Of a stretch of DNA of 64,000 nucleotides, positions 37,803 to 48,657 are shown piece by piece. The notes under the pieces were generated by a model. The model was given only the letters and a program-made list of their open reading frames with translations. It did no database searches and was not told the origin of the DNA. The translations under genes were made by a program, and so were the position numbers. Every line of letters starts with the position of its first letter. Positions within the stretch are counted from its first letter, which is position 1. Origin of the DNA: Cellvibrio sp. PSBB023 (lineage in GTDB: Bacteria; Pseudomonadota; Gammaproteobacteria; Pseudomonadales; Cellvibrionaceae); contig NZ_CP019799.1 in assembly GCF_002007605.1 (NCBI RefSeq), positions 2,356,001-2,420,000 of the forward strand, in the 5' to 3' direction.

Positions 37803-38444
37803 ATGTCACTCAAACCCAGCAACCTGCATCCGGAAACTGCCATTGCACGTCATCACGTCAGCGCAGGCGATTATTTCTTAGGGGAAATCAAACAAGGCCA
37901 AACCTTTCGCATTGTGGATTTGGAAGGCAACCAGGCGGCGGACGTTTTATTTTACAACGCCAAAGACCCGAGCGAACGCTACAGCGCCATGGATACCATT
38001 CGCACCCAAGGCAATTTGTATTTAACCGCAGGCACCAAGCTGATCTCCAACGCCAACAATGAATTACTGGAAATTGTGGCCGATACCTGCGGCCGTCACG
38101 ACACACTGGGCGGCGCCTGTGCAACAGAAAGCAATACCGTGCGCTACAGCCTGGAAAAACGCTGCATGCATGCTTGTCGCGACAGCTGGATGCTCGCCAT
38201 TGCAGAACACCCGGAATTTGGTATTGGCAAACGCGACATCACCCACAACATCAATTTTTTTATGAATGTGCCTGTCACTGCTGATGGTGGCCTCACCTTT
38301 GCCGATGGCATTTCAGCACCGGGGAAATATGTAGAGCTAACCGCGAAAATGGATATTGTGATGTTGATTTCCAATTGCCCGCAATTAAACAATCCTTGCA
38401 ACGGTTACAACCCGACACCGATTGAAGTGATCGTGTGGAATTAA
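37803..38444 (+). CDS. DUF1989 protein, carboxyguanidine deiminase subunit (second of pair)
   Basis: 213 residues from the ATG at 37803, with AAGAGG upstream; it begins ten bases after the previous stop. Same family as its neighbour: [46 protein letters not shown] and [19 protein letters not shown]. It carries more Cys/His than the first subunit, which suggests that it holds the metal site. Together they would act after the carboxylase. Confidence 0.87.
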   Translation: MSLKPSNLHPETAIARHHVSAGDYFLGEIKQGQTFRIVDLEGNQAADVLFYNAKDPSERYSAMDTIRTQGNLYLTAGTKLISNANNELLEIVADTCGRHDTLGGACATESNTVRYSLEKRCMHACRDSWMLAIAEHPEFGIGKRDITHNINFFMNVPVTADGGLTFADGISAPGKYVELTAKMDIVMLISNCPQLNNPCNGYNPTPIEVIVWN

Positions 38445-38472
38445 TTTTATTTTAAAAATTTTTGTCATTCCT

Positions 38473-38488
38473 CGGTGGACGACCACCG
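38473..38488 (+). promoter_or_regulatory. Short hairpin before the carboxylase gene
   Basis: CGGTGG-ACGA-CCACCG forms a tight six-pair tetraloop hairpin in the 82-base spacer. A few bases later comes an A run, not a T run, so termination is unlikely on the plus strand. It may mark an mRNA processing or stability point. Confidence 0.5.
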
Positions 38489-38526
38489 TTGTAAAAAACC
38501 AGCAGGACGGCCTGCCGGAGCAGAAT

Positions 38527-41500
38527 ATGTTCACCAAAGTTCTTATCGCCAACCGCGGCGCCATTGCCACCCGCATTATTCGCACACTCAAACAACTCAA
38601 TATTATTTCCGTTGCAGTTTACGCCGAATCTGACGCTGACTCACTGCATGTACGCCTTGCGGATGAAGCCTATTGCTTGGGAGAAGGCGCCGCCGCACAC
38701 ACCTATCTGGATCGCCAAAAAATTATTGCCCTTGCCCAACAAACCGGCGCCCAGGCAATTCATCCCGGCTATGGCTTTTTAAGTGAAAACGCCACCTTTG
38801 TGGCCGAATGTGAAGCCGCAGGATTAGTGTTTATCGGCCCTACTGCCGAGCAGATGATCACCTTTGGTTTAAAACACAAAGCCCGCGAACTCGCCCAAGC
38901 CGCTAATGTACCGCTCTGCCCCGGCACCGATTTGTTAATAAACCTGGACGAAGCCAAACGTGCCGCCGCAACCATTGGCTATCCGGTCATGCTGAAAAGC
39001 ACAGCTGGCGGTGGTGGCATTGGTATGCAATTGTGTAATAGCGAAGCCGATCTGATCGCTGCTTTTGATTCAGTAAAACGCTTGGGAAAAAATAATTTCG
39101 CCGATGACGGTGTATTTTTAGAAAAATTTATTGCCGCTGCCCGCCATATTGAAGTGCAAGTATTTGGCGATGGAAAAGGCACCGCTGTAGCCATTGGCGA
39201 GCGCGATTGCTCCAGCCAGCGCCGCAACCAAAAAGTGGTTGAAGAGTGCCCTGCACCCAATTTATCGGATGCACAGCGCCACGCCATGCAACGTACCGCC
39301 GAACAGTTACTCGCCTCGGTTAATTATCGCAACGCAGGCACCGTGGAATTTATTTACGACTCATTAGACGATAAATTTTATTTCCTTGAGGTCAATACTC
39401 GCCTGCAAGTTGAACACGGTGTGACAGAAGAAGTATACGGCGTAGATTTAGTGGAGTGGATGCTGCGTCAAGCCGCTGGCGAATTAGGCGACCTAAAATC
39501 CCTGCGCCAACAATTATCACCTGCAGGCCACGCCATTCAAGTACGCGTATACGCGGAAGACCCTGCACTGAATTTCCAACCCTGTGCGGGACTACTCAGC
39601 AAAGTCTCTTTTCCTGAGTCTCAAGCCAATCTGCGAATCGATCACTGGATTGAAAGCGGTATAGAAGTACCCGCCTACTTTGACCCTATGCTCGCCAAAA
39701 TTATTGTCAAAGGCGATGACCGCAACCATGCGTTGAAAAATTTGACCCATGCGTTGGATAACACCTACCTCTACGGCATAGAAACCAACCTCGGTTATTT
39801 GCGTAGCCTGCTAAAAGATGAAACGCTGTTGCAAGGCCGCATGACTACACGCTATTTGAATAATTTTGTGTTTAAACCAGCGCGTATCGATGTCATTCAA
39901 GGCGGGACACAAACTACCATTCAAGATTTCCCTGGTCGCGCCGGTTATTGGCACGTAGGCGTTCCCACTTCAGGCCCCTTTGACAGCTACTCCTTTCGTT
40001 TAGGCAATCGCCTGTTAAACAATAGCGAAGCTGCCGCCGGATTGGAAATTACCCTGCAAGGCCCCACATTAAAATTTGGTTGCGACACTAAAATTGTATT
40101 AACCGGTGCAGACATTGATGCAAAACTCGACGGCAACATCATTCCACTTTATGAAGTGATTGACATAAAAGCCGGGCAACAACTACAGCTTGGACGAATC
40201 AGCAACAAGGGTGCCCGCACTTATTTAGCGGTAGCAGGCGGCATTCAGTGCCCGGATTATCTCGGCGCAAAATCCACGTTTACCCTGGGTCAATTTGGTG
40301 GCCACAATGGACGCGCACTGCGCGCGGGCGATGTACTATCGCTTGATGAAAAAAATTGTAACGTCGCGCTTACAACGCCAACATTCAATAGCACCTTGAA
40401 AGCAGACATTAACAATACTTGGCAATTGCGAGTAATCTACGGCCCCCACGGCGCACCGGATTTTTTCACTGAAAAAGACATCAACACCTTTTTCACCACC
40501 GATTGGGAGGTGCACTACAATTCCAGCCGCACCGGCGTGCGCTTAATTGGCCCCAAGCCCGAATGGGCGCGCAGTTCCGGTGGTGAGGCAGGCATGCACC
40601 CCTCCAATATTCACGATAACGCCTACGCTTTTGGCACTGTGGATTTCACTGGCGATATGCCCGTTATTCTCGGGCCTGACGGCCCATCGCTCGGCGGTTT
40701 TGTTTGCCCTGCCACAGTGATTAGCGCCGATTTATGGAAGCTCGGCCAAGTGCGTGCAGGCGATAAAATTCGTTTTATTTCCGTGACCATCGCCGACGCC
40801 GTGGCTATCGAAAAAACACAAAACCAATCCTTGCAAACACTGGAACCACAGTCGTGTAACTGGCGGATGACGATTCCAACCTCACCGATTGTAAAAACGC
40901 TGGACGCCGCTGAATTTGGTGAAAACATTGTGTATCGTGCGGCGGGAGATCACTTTTTATTAGTCGAGTACGGTGCACTTGAACTGGATATTAAATTGCG
41001 TTTCCGCGCTCACGCGCTAATGCAATGGCTGGAAAAAAATACACTTTGCGGTTTGCGCGAATTAACGCCGGGCATTCGCTCGTTGCAAATTCATTATGAC
41101 AGTCAACAATTATCGCTCGCGCAATTATTAGCACACCTTGAGGTTGGCGAGCGCGAGCTGATGACGCAACTCGCACAATTAAGTGTGCCTTCGCGCATTG
41201 TGCATTTGCCACTGAGCTGGGATGACGACGCCTGTCAGCTCGCGATTCAAAAATATATACAATCAGTGCGCGCCAATGCCCCTTGGTGCCCCAGCAACCT
41301 GGAATTTATTCGCCGCATTAATGGGCTGGATTCCATTGCCGATGTAAAGGCTATTTTATTCAGTGCCTCCTATTTAGTTATGGGCTTGGGTGACGTGTAT
41401 TTGGGCGCGCCAGTTGCCACGCCCGTTGACCCACGCCATCGCTTGGTAACCACAAAATACAACCCGGCGCGCACCTGGACTGCTGAAAACTCCGTGGGTA

Positions 41501-42135
41501 TTGGTGGTTCCTATTTATGTGTCTATGGCATGGAAGGCCCGGGCGGCTATCAGTTTGTGGGTCGCACCCTGCAAATGTGGAATCGCTATCGCCAAACACG
41601 GGAATTCAAACAACCCTGGCTACTCAACTTTTTTGATCAAATTCGTTTTTATGAAGTGAGCGCCGAGGAACTACAAACTATTCGCAAAAATTTTCCCCAA
41701 GGGCGCTACCCGATTACCATTGAAGAAAGCCATTTCAGCCTGAGCGAATACCAACAGTTTATTGAGCAGAATGAGCAATCGATCAATCAATTTACTCAAC
41801 AGCGGGAACAAGCCTTTGATGAAGAACTTGCACGCTGGCATGCCAATGGCCAATTCAATTACGAGCAAGCAGAGATAACAGAAGACAATAGTGAAACGGA
41901 GCTACCCGATGATGCCATTCGCGTCGATAGCTCGGTGTCAGGCAGTGTATGGCAGACACAAGTTACTGTTGGACAAGAGGTAAAGGCGGGTGATGTGCTA
42001 TTGATATTGGAATCCATGAAAATGGAAATCAACATCACCGCCAGTAGCGACGGTAAAGTCACACACCTGTTAAAAGCCGATGGCGCGCGCGTGCAAGCTG
42101 GGCAAACATTGGTAGTCTTGGCACCGTCCCTTTAA
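38527..42135 (+). CDS. Biotin-dependent guanidine/urea carboxylase
   Basis: 1202 residues. Order: biotin carboxylase (1-445; ATP grasp with KSTAGGGGIGMQLC, FYFLEVNTRLQVEHGVTE), KipA/AHS2 (about 455-760; GGTQTTIQDFPGRAGYW, GVPTSGPFD), KipI/AHS1 (about 790-1000; AAGDHFLLVEYG, YNPARTWTAENSVGIGGSY) and a C-terminal biotinyl domain with biotin on K1165 in LESMKME. There is no amidase domain, unlike fungal urea amidolyase. With the guanidine riboswitch and the DUF1989 pair, guanidine is the more probable substrate than urea. It ends at a terminator with no hydrolase gene after it. Confidence 0.93.
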   Translation: MFTKVLIANRGAIATRIIRTLKQLNIISVAVYAESDADSLHVRLADEAYCLGEGAAAHTYLDRQKIIALAQQTGAQAIHPGYGFLSENATFVAECEAAGLVFIGPTAEQMITFGLKHKARELAQAANVPLCPGTDLLINLDEAKRAAATIGYPVMLKSTAGGGGIGMQLCNSEADLIAAFDSVKRLGKNNFADDGVFLEKFIAAARHIEVQVFGDGKGTAVAIGERDCSSQRRNQKVVEECPAPNLSDAQRHAMQRTAEQLLASVNYRNAGTVEFIYDSLDDKFYFLEVNTRLQVEHGVTEEVYGVDLVEWMLRQAAGELGDLKSLRQQLSPAGHAIQVRVYAEDPALNFQPCAGLLSKVSFPESQANLRIDHWIESGIEVPAYFDPMLAKIIVKGDDRNHALKNLTHALDNTYLYGIETNLGYLRSLLKDETLLQGRMTTRYLNNFVFKPARIDVIQGGTQTTIQDFPGRAGYWHVGVPTSGPFDSYSFRLGNRLLNNSEAAAGLEITLQGPTLKFGCDTKIVLTGADIDAKLDGNIIPLYEVIDIKAGQQLQLGRISNKGARTYLAVAGGIQCPDYLGAKSTFTLGQFGGHNGRALRAGDVLSLDEKNCNVALTTPTFNSTLKADINNTWQLRVIYGPHGAPDFFTEKDINTFFTTDWEVHYNSSRTGVRLIGPKPEWARSSGGEAGMHPSNIHDNAYAFGTVDFTGDMPVILGPDGPSLGGFVCPATVISADLWKLGQVRAGDKIRFISVTIADAVAIEKTQNQSLQTLEPQSCNWRMTIPTSPIVKTLDAAEFGENIVYRAAGDHFLLVEYGALELDIKLRFRAHALMQWLEKNTLCGLRELTPGIRSLQIHYDSQQLSLAQLLAHLEVGERELMTQLAQLSVPSRIVHLPLSWDDDACQLAIQKYIQSVRANAPWCPSNLEFIRRINGLDSIADVKAILFSASYLVMGLGDVYLGAPVATPVDPRHRLVTTKYNPARTWTAENSVGIGGSYLCVYGMEGPGGYQFVGRTLQMWNRYRQTREFKQPWLLNFFDQIRFYEVSAEELQTIRKNFPQGRYPITIEESHFSLSEYQQFIEQNEQSINQFTQQREQAFDEELARWHANGQFNYEQAEITEDNSETELPDDAIRVDSSVSGSVWQTQVTVGQEVKAGDVLLILESMKMEINITASSDGKVTHLLKADGARVQAGQTLVVLAPSL

Positions 42136-42183
42136 CAGGAAAGACTGAACGGGATTTAATCCCCCCTCTTTTCCAAGGGCAAT

Positions 42184-42223
42184 AAAAAAACGCCTCCCTT
42201 TCACAAAGGAGGCGTTTTATTTT
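42184..42223. terminator. Bidirectional terminator between carboxylase and DUF1631 genes
   Basis: ACGCCTCC pairs with GGAGGCGT around CTTTCACAAA, with A7 before and a T-rich run after. It closes both the guanidine operon and the minus-strand DUF1631 gene. Confidence 0.92.
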
Positions 42224-42243
42224 ATGTGCGATAAGAGTAGTGC

Positions 42244-44778
42244 TTAACTTAAACTACGTTGATCGCGCAAACTGCTTATCACCGACTCCAAGGCACGATC
42301 AAATAACATACCATCATCCAAAATGGTTAATCGTTTGGTTTGCAATGCAATTGCCAAACTTTCGCGGCTTTCTTCTGCCACTTTCATTCCTGAGCGGTTA
42401 ACAAAAATATATTTACCCACGGAACGAATAATCGCTGCCAGACGGCAGCGGTATTTTTCGCCCGCCTCACCTTGCATTTCAAACCAGGTGCCTTGGGTAA
42501 TATTGTTCACCAGCGCTAAATGCTGTGCATCTGCCGCTATAGTGTGTGTAACCGGCTCTGCCACAATGCCTTGCGCAATATCAGCAACAGTATCTTGCGG
42601 CAGCACAGTTGCATCAACCGCCGGCACAGCTTCATTAGCAGAGGCTGCTGGCTCAGTTGAATCCGCAACAGGCGATTGATTGTCTGCAATATCATTTACC
42701 ACAGAGGTAGGTACTTGAGTGGCAACAGCTACAACAGATGGTTTCATCTGCGCATCAGCCATTGCCGCTTTCATACTGGCAGCTTTAGCCGCTATTTGTT
42801 GCGCCCTGATTGCACTGTCGCTGCCTGTATTGTTATTGACTGCGCTTTTATTTTCTTCACCTTTATTCCCTGCATCGTCATTTCCCGAGCTTGGTTGAGC
42901 AGCTCCCGCAGCAACAGACTTCGCATCACCACGCAACCGCTCCAAATGAACGGTTTCCAATTGTTTAAACAGATTGCCGGTTTCAAATGGGCTAAATGAA
43001 ATGCTCTCCAATCCAGTACGCAATTTTTGCAGTAATTCCGGCACCAGCTTCAGTAACTTTTGGCGATTGTCCTTATCCATGGGCGCGACAACACTCCACA
43101 CCAATTGCTGCGCGGTCAGCGAGCAACTGCGCCATTCATCGCTATCGACACCTTGCTTCAAGGAGGTGATGAACATGACGTTCGCCCAGGCCTCACGCAA
43201 CAATTTGGTAACGGCCAAGGGCAAATCACGGCCGACAGTAATACGGTTCAACTCAGCATCCACCTGCGCACGAGCACGTTCGGATTTTGCTTTACCGTCT
43301 TCCGCATCAATCGTGCGTTGCTCAAGGATAGAAGCGCGACGCTTTTCTTTATCCAGATAAGAACGGAAGTCCAGCAGTAACCGATCAAACAAACTGATAT
43401 CAGTATCAAATTCAGAGAGAATGGTTTGCACCACTTCTTCCATTTTGGCGAAGAGCGTATCTTTACGCTGATTCTCATCCGTAGGTTCTTGCCACCCCAA
43501 GCACGCCATCGCCATTTCGTTCAGCAAACGACGGGCAGGATGGCCACCTTTACTGAAAAAGGTTTTATCGGCAATCGCCACTTTAACCATCGGAATTTGC
43601 AAACGGCCAATCAAGACTTTCATTGGCGCCGCCAAGTTGCGGTCATCCAAAATAAATTCAAACATCATGCTCACCAGGTTGATGACATCATCATCAACCT
43701 GATTAATCGCCGCCGCCGTTTGTGTTTCATTGCGCAGCAACTCGGTCAGGAATCCGCGCAAGTTGGCTGGCTGGGTACTATTGGCAGCAGCGGTATTCTG
43801 TTGCTGCGCCAGCGAGAGAATTTTGATCAGGTCTTTGCTATTGATCTCCTCCCCCGGCATTGATTGGCTGGACGAAGAACGTTGGGAGCCCAACAGATTG
43901 CGCAACTGGTGCAATACCTGATTGGTTTGCTCATCATAACTTTGCAGGCCACCGGCCATATTGCCTTGCAACTCAGCCGTTAAGCCTTGGCCAAAATGAT
44001 CCGCACTATTAGTAGCAGTTGAAGGGGAAATAATGGGGCGCTTTGCCTGACGTAATTCCGATTTCAGCGAAGGCAAAATATTGGCATCAATCAGCGTTTG
44101 ATTAAGTGCCTCAAACAACTTGCCCAACTTGCTCATCATGATGTTGTCAAAAATCTTGAACATCACCAACTTGGCTTTCAAGTCGATACTGAGTGTAGCC
44201 GTTGCATCGGTAAAGGCATTGCAAATTACATCGACACCCAAGGGGTTATTTTTTTGGTACACCTTGGTGGGCACCAAATGATCAATACGCAAGGTCAGAT
44301 GCTGGATCAGTTCGGCAAATTGCTCATTGGCTTTGCTAACCATACTTTCAACCGCAACCATCTCCTCCAGCTCGTCATTTTTGACGATGGTGAGTTCATC
44401 CAGGGAGACTGTCTTTTCCGTCAGGCGTTTTTCATCCTTATAAGCCGTAGGGTCCAGCAGGCGGGCAAAACCTATATCGATGGTGCGAAAGAAGGCGTTT
44501 TCGATAGCGCGGCGACGGATGCGAACCTCGCGCATGGAGTCGAAGAAAATGTTTTGATCCTGATTATTGTTGGCCTTGTCCGCCAACTCAAACATAGCGT
44601 CATCGATTCGATCAAACAGCTCGCGCAAATAGGTCTGCAACTGCTGGCGAGCCTTATCGCGCAGCGCGTGAATCGGCGCAGGCAGACGTGCCAATACAAC
44701 AGCCTGATTTGCCCCCGATGACCGATCAGGGTTCAGCTGCACAACCTTGTTGGAATCGGATTTTGTTTGTTCGTTCAT
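42244..44778 (-). CDS. DUF1631 family protein (second copy)
   Basis: 844 residues. Same architecture as the copy at 31166-33610: a helical N-terminal half, DVINLVSMMFEFILDDRNLAAPM and VLIGRLQIPMVKVAIADKTFF in the middle, HPARRLLNEMAMACLGW, and a C-terminal GTWFEMQGEAGEKYRCRLAA beta domain followed by a short helix pair. An Ala/Val/Thr-rich linker of about 130 residues precedes that domain. In Pseudomonas a gene of this family also lies beside nadC and the pil genes, as here. It is divergent from nadC. Biochemical role unknown. Confidence 0.87.
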   Translation of the reverse strand: MNEQTKSDSNKVVQLNPDRSSGANQAVVLARLPAPIHALRDKARQQLQTYLRELFDRIDDAMFELADKANNNQDQNIFFDSMREVRIRRRAIENAFFRTIDIGFARLLDPTAYKDEKRLTEKTVSLDELTIVKNDELEEMVAVESMVSKANEQFAELIQHLTLRIDHLVPTKVYQKNNPLGVDVICNAFTDATATLSIDLKAKLVMFKIFDNIMMSKLGKLFEALNQTLIDANILPSLKSELRQAKRPIISPSTATNSADHFGQGLTAELQGNMAGGLQSYDEQTNQVLHQLRNLLGSQRSSSSQSMPGEEINSKDLIKILSLAQQQNTAAANSTQPANLRGFLTELLRNETQTAAAINQVDDDVINLVSMMFEFILDDRNLAAPMKVLIGRLQIPMVKVAIADKTFFSKGGHPARRLLNEMAMACLGWQEPTDENQRKDTLFAKMEEVVQTILSEFDTDISLFDRLLLDFRSYLDKEKRRASILEQRTIDAEDGKAKSERARAQVDAELNRITVGRDLPLAVTKLLREAWANVMFITSLKQGVDSDEWRSCSLTAQQLVWSVVAPMDKDNRQKLLKLVPELLQKLRTGLESISFSPFETGNLFKQLETVHLERLRGDAKSVAAGAAQPSSGNDDAGNKGEENKSAVNNNTGSDSAIRAQQIAAKAASMKAAMADAQMKPSVVAVATQVPTSVVNDIADNQSPVADSTEPAASANEAVPAVDATVLPQDTVADIAQGIVAEPVTHTIAADAQHLALVNNITQGTWFEMQGEAGEKYRCRLAAIIRSVGKYIFVNRSGMKVAEESRESLAIALQTKRLTILDDGMLFDRALESVISSLRDQRSLS

Positions 44779-44941
44779 GGTGAATTACCATTGGAGAAAA
44801 CCTGCGTAAGTGAAGTATAACGAAGGGAAAGACACATCAAGCAGGCAAATGGTAAGATCGAGAGACATATCACAAATAGCTATAACCATACCTTTGGCTT
44901 AGCCCTTTTAAAGTTCCTTTTGGAATTAGAGGATGCAATAA

Positions 44942-45850
<909 letters not shown>

Positions 45851-46061
45851 TGGAGCGACTAGATATCTATGGAGTATTTTGACGCAACTTCAAGAAAGCC
45901 AACTCTTCATGGTAAAAATTTGAGCCAGTGTTGCTTGCTCTCAGTACATATTCTATTCATATGAACTCGCGGAGAGGCATAACACCATGCGGATAAAAAA
46001 GTCACGCTAGGCTTTGACAAAAGACACTGAAGACACTACAAAACCAGGCAGAATAAGAGAC

Positions 46062-46097
46062 AAAAAATAAGCTTTCGCAAATTAGATGCGAAAGCTT
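46062..46097 (-). terminator. Terminator after pilA
   Basis: AAGCTTTCGC pairs perfectly with GCGAAAGCTT over nine bases; on the minus strand a T-rich run (ATTTTTTG) follows. It lies 30 bases past the pilA stop. Confidence 0.9.
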
Positions 46098-46127
46098 ATC
46101 AGATAACACCAAGAGATTAACCGCTAA

Positions 46128-46601
46128 TTAAAAACGACATATAGGTGGCAGCTGTGCATTTGTCCAGCTAGCTTGAGTATCAACAGCACATGTTATATCT
46201 AAACCAAGCTCAGTACCGTTTGCATCGCGTTTAGCTTCAAATGTCCAAGTGACCTTTTCACCATTTATACCGCCAGAAATATTTGCAAGCGTCACATTCA
46301 CAGTAGCTTCTGTATCTGAAACTCTTACATAAGTAGCTGAATCAAGAGAGTTTTTGTCATCTATTGAAGCAATCAAATTAGTAACCAACGAGGCTGCTGC
46401 TTGCGGCATCGTGCCATCGGCCACATAGGCTTCGTACAAGTCGACCTTAACCGCTGACATAGTCACAACCATTTCGGCCAGCTTGCCTCTGGTTGAGTAG
46501 TTCTGATACGCGGGCAATGCTACCGCAGCCAAAATACCAATAATCGCCACGACTATCATCAATTCAATCAGGGTAAAACCTTTTTGTGCTGATTTTTTCA
46601 T
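46128..46601 (-). CDS. pilA: Type IV major pilin
   Basis: 157 residues from the ATG at 46601 (GGAG seven bases upstream); the frame is open further up but through the promoter. The leader MKKSAQKG is cut before [20 protein letters not shown] by the PilD peptidase; Phe is then methylated and Glu5 is present. A C-terminal pair of Cys ([18 protein letters not shown]) forms the usual pilin disulphide loop. It is the main pilus subunit for twitching and attachment. A sigma-54 promoter lies upstream and a terminator follows, so it is a single-gene unit divergent from pilBCD. Confidence 0.95.
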   Translation of the reverse strand: MKKSAQKGFTLIELMIVVAIIGILAAVALPAYQNYSTRGKLAEMVVTMSAVKVDLYEAYVADGTMPQAAASLVTNLIASIDDKNSLDSATYVRVSDTEATVNVTLANISGGINGEKVTWTFEAKRDANGTELGLDITCAVDTQASWTNAQLPPICRF

Positions 46602-46647
46602 TTTAAAACTCCAGTTGGTTAATGAACTAAAAACACATGTATGTTTT

Positions 46648-46664
46648 AGCAAGGTCAATGCCAA
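46648..46664 (-). promoter_or_regulatory. Sigma-54 promoter of pilA
   Basis: Minus-strand TTGGCATTGACCTTGCT has the GG and GC pairs exactly 12 bases apart, as in the consensus TGGCAC-N5-TTGC. The predicted start of transcription is near 46637, giving a leader of about 36 bases before the pilA ATG. RpoN with the PilR activator drives pilA in Pseudomonas. Confidence 0.88.
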
Positions 46665-46781
46665 TATGTGAAGACTCAATTACTATCATACAGCCAACTT
46701 AAAAACGTGATTAGAATCACACAAAATATAAAGCACAAATCACTATTTAATACAAAACCTCAGGCAATAAAGGTAACTAGA

Positions 46782-46796
46782 TGACACTTTTTGTCA
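46782..46796. promoter_or_regulatory. TGACA-N5-TGTCA palindrome, candidate PilR site
   Basis: A perfect inverted repeat about 150 bases upstream of the pilA transcription start, a normal distance for an activator of sigma-54 promoters. It also lies 130 bases before pilB. Identity of the binding protein is inferred from position only. Confidence 0.5.
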
Positions 46797-46926
46797 CCAT
46801 CTAAATTGCTCCCTTCCTTTTATCAGCCAACAACTTAGGCCAGTAGGTTGTTGACTGATAAAAGTAAGGTAGTATTGACATAAATAATGATTTAATCCTA
46901 ACAACCTCAACTTACCGGCATAACTC

Positions 46927-48654
46927 ATGAACAGTCCAACCCCGGTGTCATTAAGCGGACTAGCCCGCAGACTAGTCGCAGACAAAATATTAGAGGCAGA
47001 GCTGGCTGCTAAAGCTCTTGCCCAAGCAAAAAAAGACAAAATCCCATTTGCCCAGCATCTGGTTAATCACTCTATAATTGATGCGCGCACTTTGGCATTA
47101 GTGGCATCTGAAGAGTTTGGCTCACCCGTATTTGATTTAAATGCGCTCAATAAAGATGGAATCCCTCAAAAACTGGTTGACGACAAACTGATTAGGAAAC
47201 ATCACACCCTACCTATCGCAAGACGCGGCAATCGCTTATTTCTTGCTGTTACCGACCCAACCGATCTGCATGCCCTAGATGAAATCAAGTTCAACACAGG
47301 GATTAATACAGAAGCCGTCTTAGTTGAAGCGGACAAGTTGCAAATCGCTATTGATAAATACTTAAATTCGCAAGAAGAGTCTCTGGGCGATGCATTAGGC
47401 GGCCTTGATGACGACATTGATGATTTGGATGTGCAGTCAGTTAGCGACGCAGTAACCAATGAAGATGCAAGCACAGAGGCTGACGAGGCACCAATCGTAA
47501 AGTACATCAATAAAGTGCTATTGGATGCAATTAAAGGTGGGGCGTCGGATATCCACTTTGAACCCTACGAAAAAAGCTATCGCATACGCTTCCGTACCGA
47601 CGGCGTTCTGAATGAAGTGTCCCGTCCGCCGGTAAACCTTGCATTTCGTATGGCGGCGCGCTTAAAAGTCATGTCGCAAATGGATATTTCCGAGCGCCGT
47701 TTGCCGCAGGATGGACGTATCAAGCTCAAGGTATCCAAAACGCGCGCTATCGACTTCCGGGTAAATACCCTGCCTACGCTTTTTGGTGAAAAGATCGTTC
47801 TGCGTATTCTTGACCCTAGTTCTGCCAAACTAGGGATCGATGCACTGGGTTATGAGGATGACCAGAAGAAACTCTACATGGACGCCCTCGCACAATCGCA
47901 AGGGATGATTCTGGTAACCGGCCCAACAGGTAGCGGTAAAACAGTCTCGCTCTATACCGGCCTGAATATCCTGAATACATCAGAAGTGAATATCTCTACA
48001 GCGGAAGACCCTGTTGAAATTAACCTGGAAGGAATTAATCAGGTACAAATGAACACCCGCGTCGGGTTAACCTTTGCAGAAGCACTGCGCTCTTTCCTGC
48101 GTCAAGACCCGGATATCATTATGGTGGGTGAGATTCGTGACTTGGAAACAGCGGAAATTGCCATTAAAGCAGCTCAAACTGGCCACTTGGTTCTTTCCAC
48201 ACTTCACACCAACTCTGCACCAGAAACACTTACCCGCCTATTAAACATGGGCGTTCCTGCGTTTAACGTAGCAACCAGCGTAAGCTTGATTATTGCCCAA
48301 CGGCTTGCACGACGCTTGTGCAGTGCTTGCAAAAAACCAGCAACGGATATCCCGGCAGATATACTCACTCAAGAAGGGTTTGACGAAATCGGAATCCCTC
48401 GCACAGAGTTCCAGTTATTCCACCCGGGTGGTTGTGAAAAATGTAACGGGGGTTATAAAGGACGCGTAGGTGTATATGAAGTGGTTCGCATCACACCATT
48501 AATTGCCAACCTTATAATGGAAGGCGGCAACTCGTTACAGATTGCTCGCGCCGCGAAAGAAGCGGGCTTTAATAATTTACGGGTATCTGCATTGCGTAAA
48601 GTAGCAATGGGATTAACCAGCCTCGAAGAAGCCAACCGAGTAACCAAGGATTAA
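46927..48654 (+). CDS. pilB: Type IV pilus extension ATPase
   Basis: 575 residues. The N-terminal MshEN-type domain (about 10-150), which in related ATPases can bind c-di-GMP, is followed by the secretion ATPase core. Walker A GPTGSGKT, the Asp box and Walker B region ([18 protein letters not shown]), the His box ([12 protein letters not shown]) and the zinc site CSACKK...CEKCNGG are all present. It drives pilus assembly at the inner membrane with PilC. Four bases separate it from pilC. Confidence 0.96.
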   Translation: MNSPTPVSLSGLARRLVADKILEAELAAKALAQAKKDKIPFAQHLVNHSIIDARTLALVASEEFGSPVFDLNALNKDGIPQKLVDDKLIRKHHTLPIARRGNRLFLAVTDPTDLHALDEIKFNTGINTEAVLVEADKLQIAIDKYLNSQEESLGDALGGLDDDIDDLDVQSVSDAVTNEDASTEADEAPIVKYINKVLLDAIKGGASDIHFEPYEKSYRIRFRTDGVLNEVSRPPVNLAFRMAARLKVMSQMDISERRLPQDGRIKLKVSKTRAIDFRVNTLPTLFGEKIVLRILDPSSAKLGIDALGYEDDQKKLYMDALAQSQGMILVTGPTGSGKTVSLYTGLNILNTSEVNISTAEDPVEINLEGINQVQMNTRVGLTFAEALRSFLRQDPDIIMVGEIRDLETAEIAIKAAQTGHLVLSTLHTNSAPETLTRLLNMGVPAFNVATSVSLIIAQRLARRLCSACKKPATDIPADILTQEGFDEIGIPRTEFQLFHPGGCEKCNGGYKGRVGVYEVVRITPLIANLIMEGGNSLQIARAAKEAGFNNLRVSALRKVAMGLTSLEEANRVTKD

Positions 48655-48657
48655 TCC

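Noticed and set aside
44098..44721. 207-codon plus-strand frame
   Set aside because: Antisense to the second DUF1631 gene; no start signal or recognisable fold.
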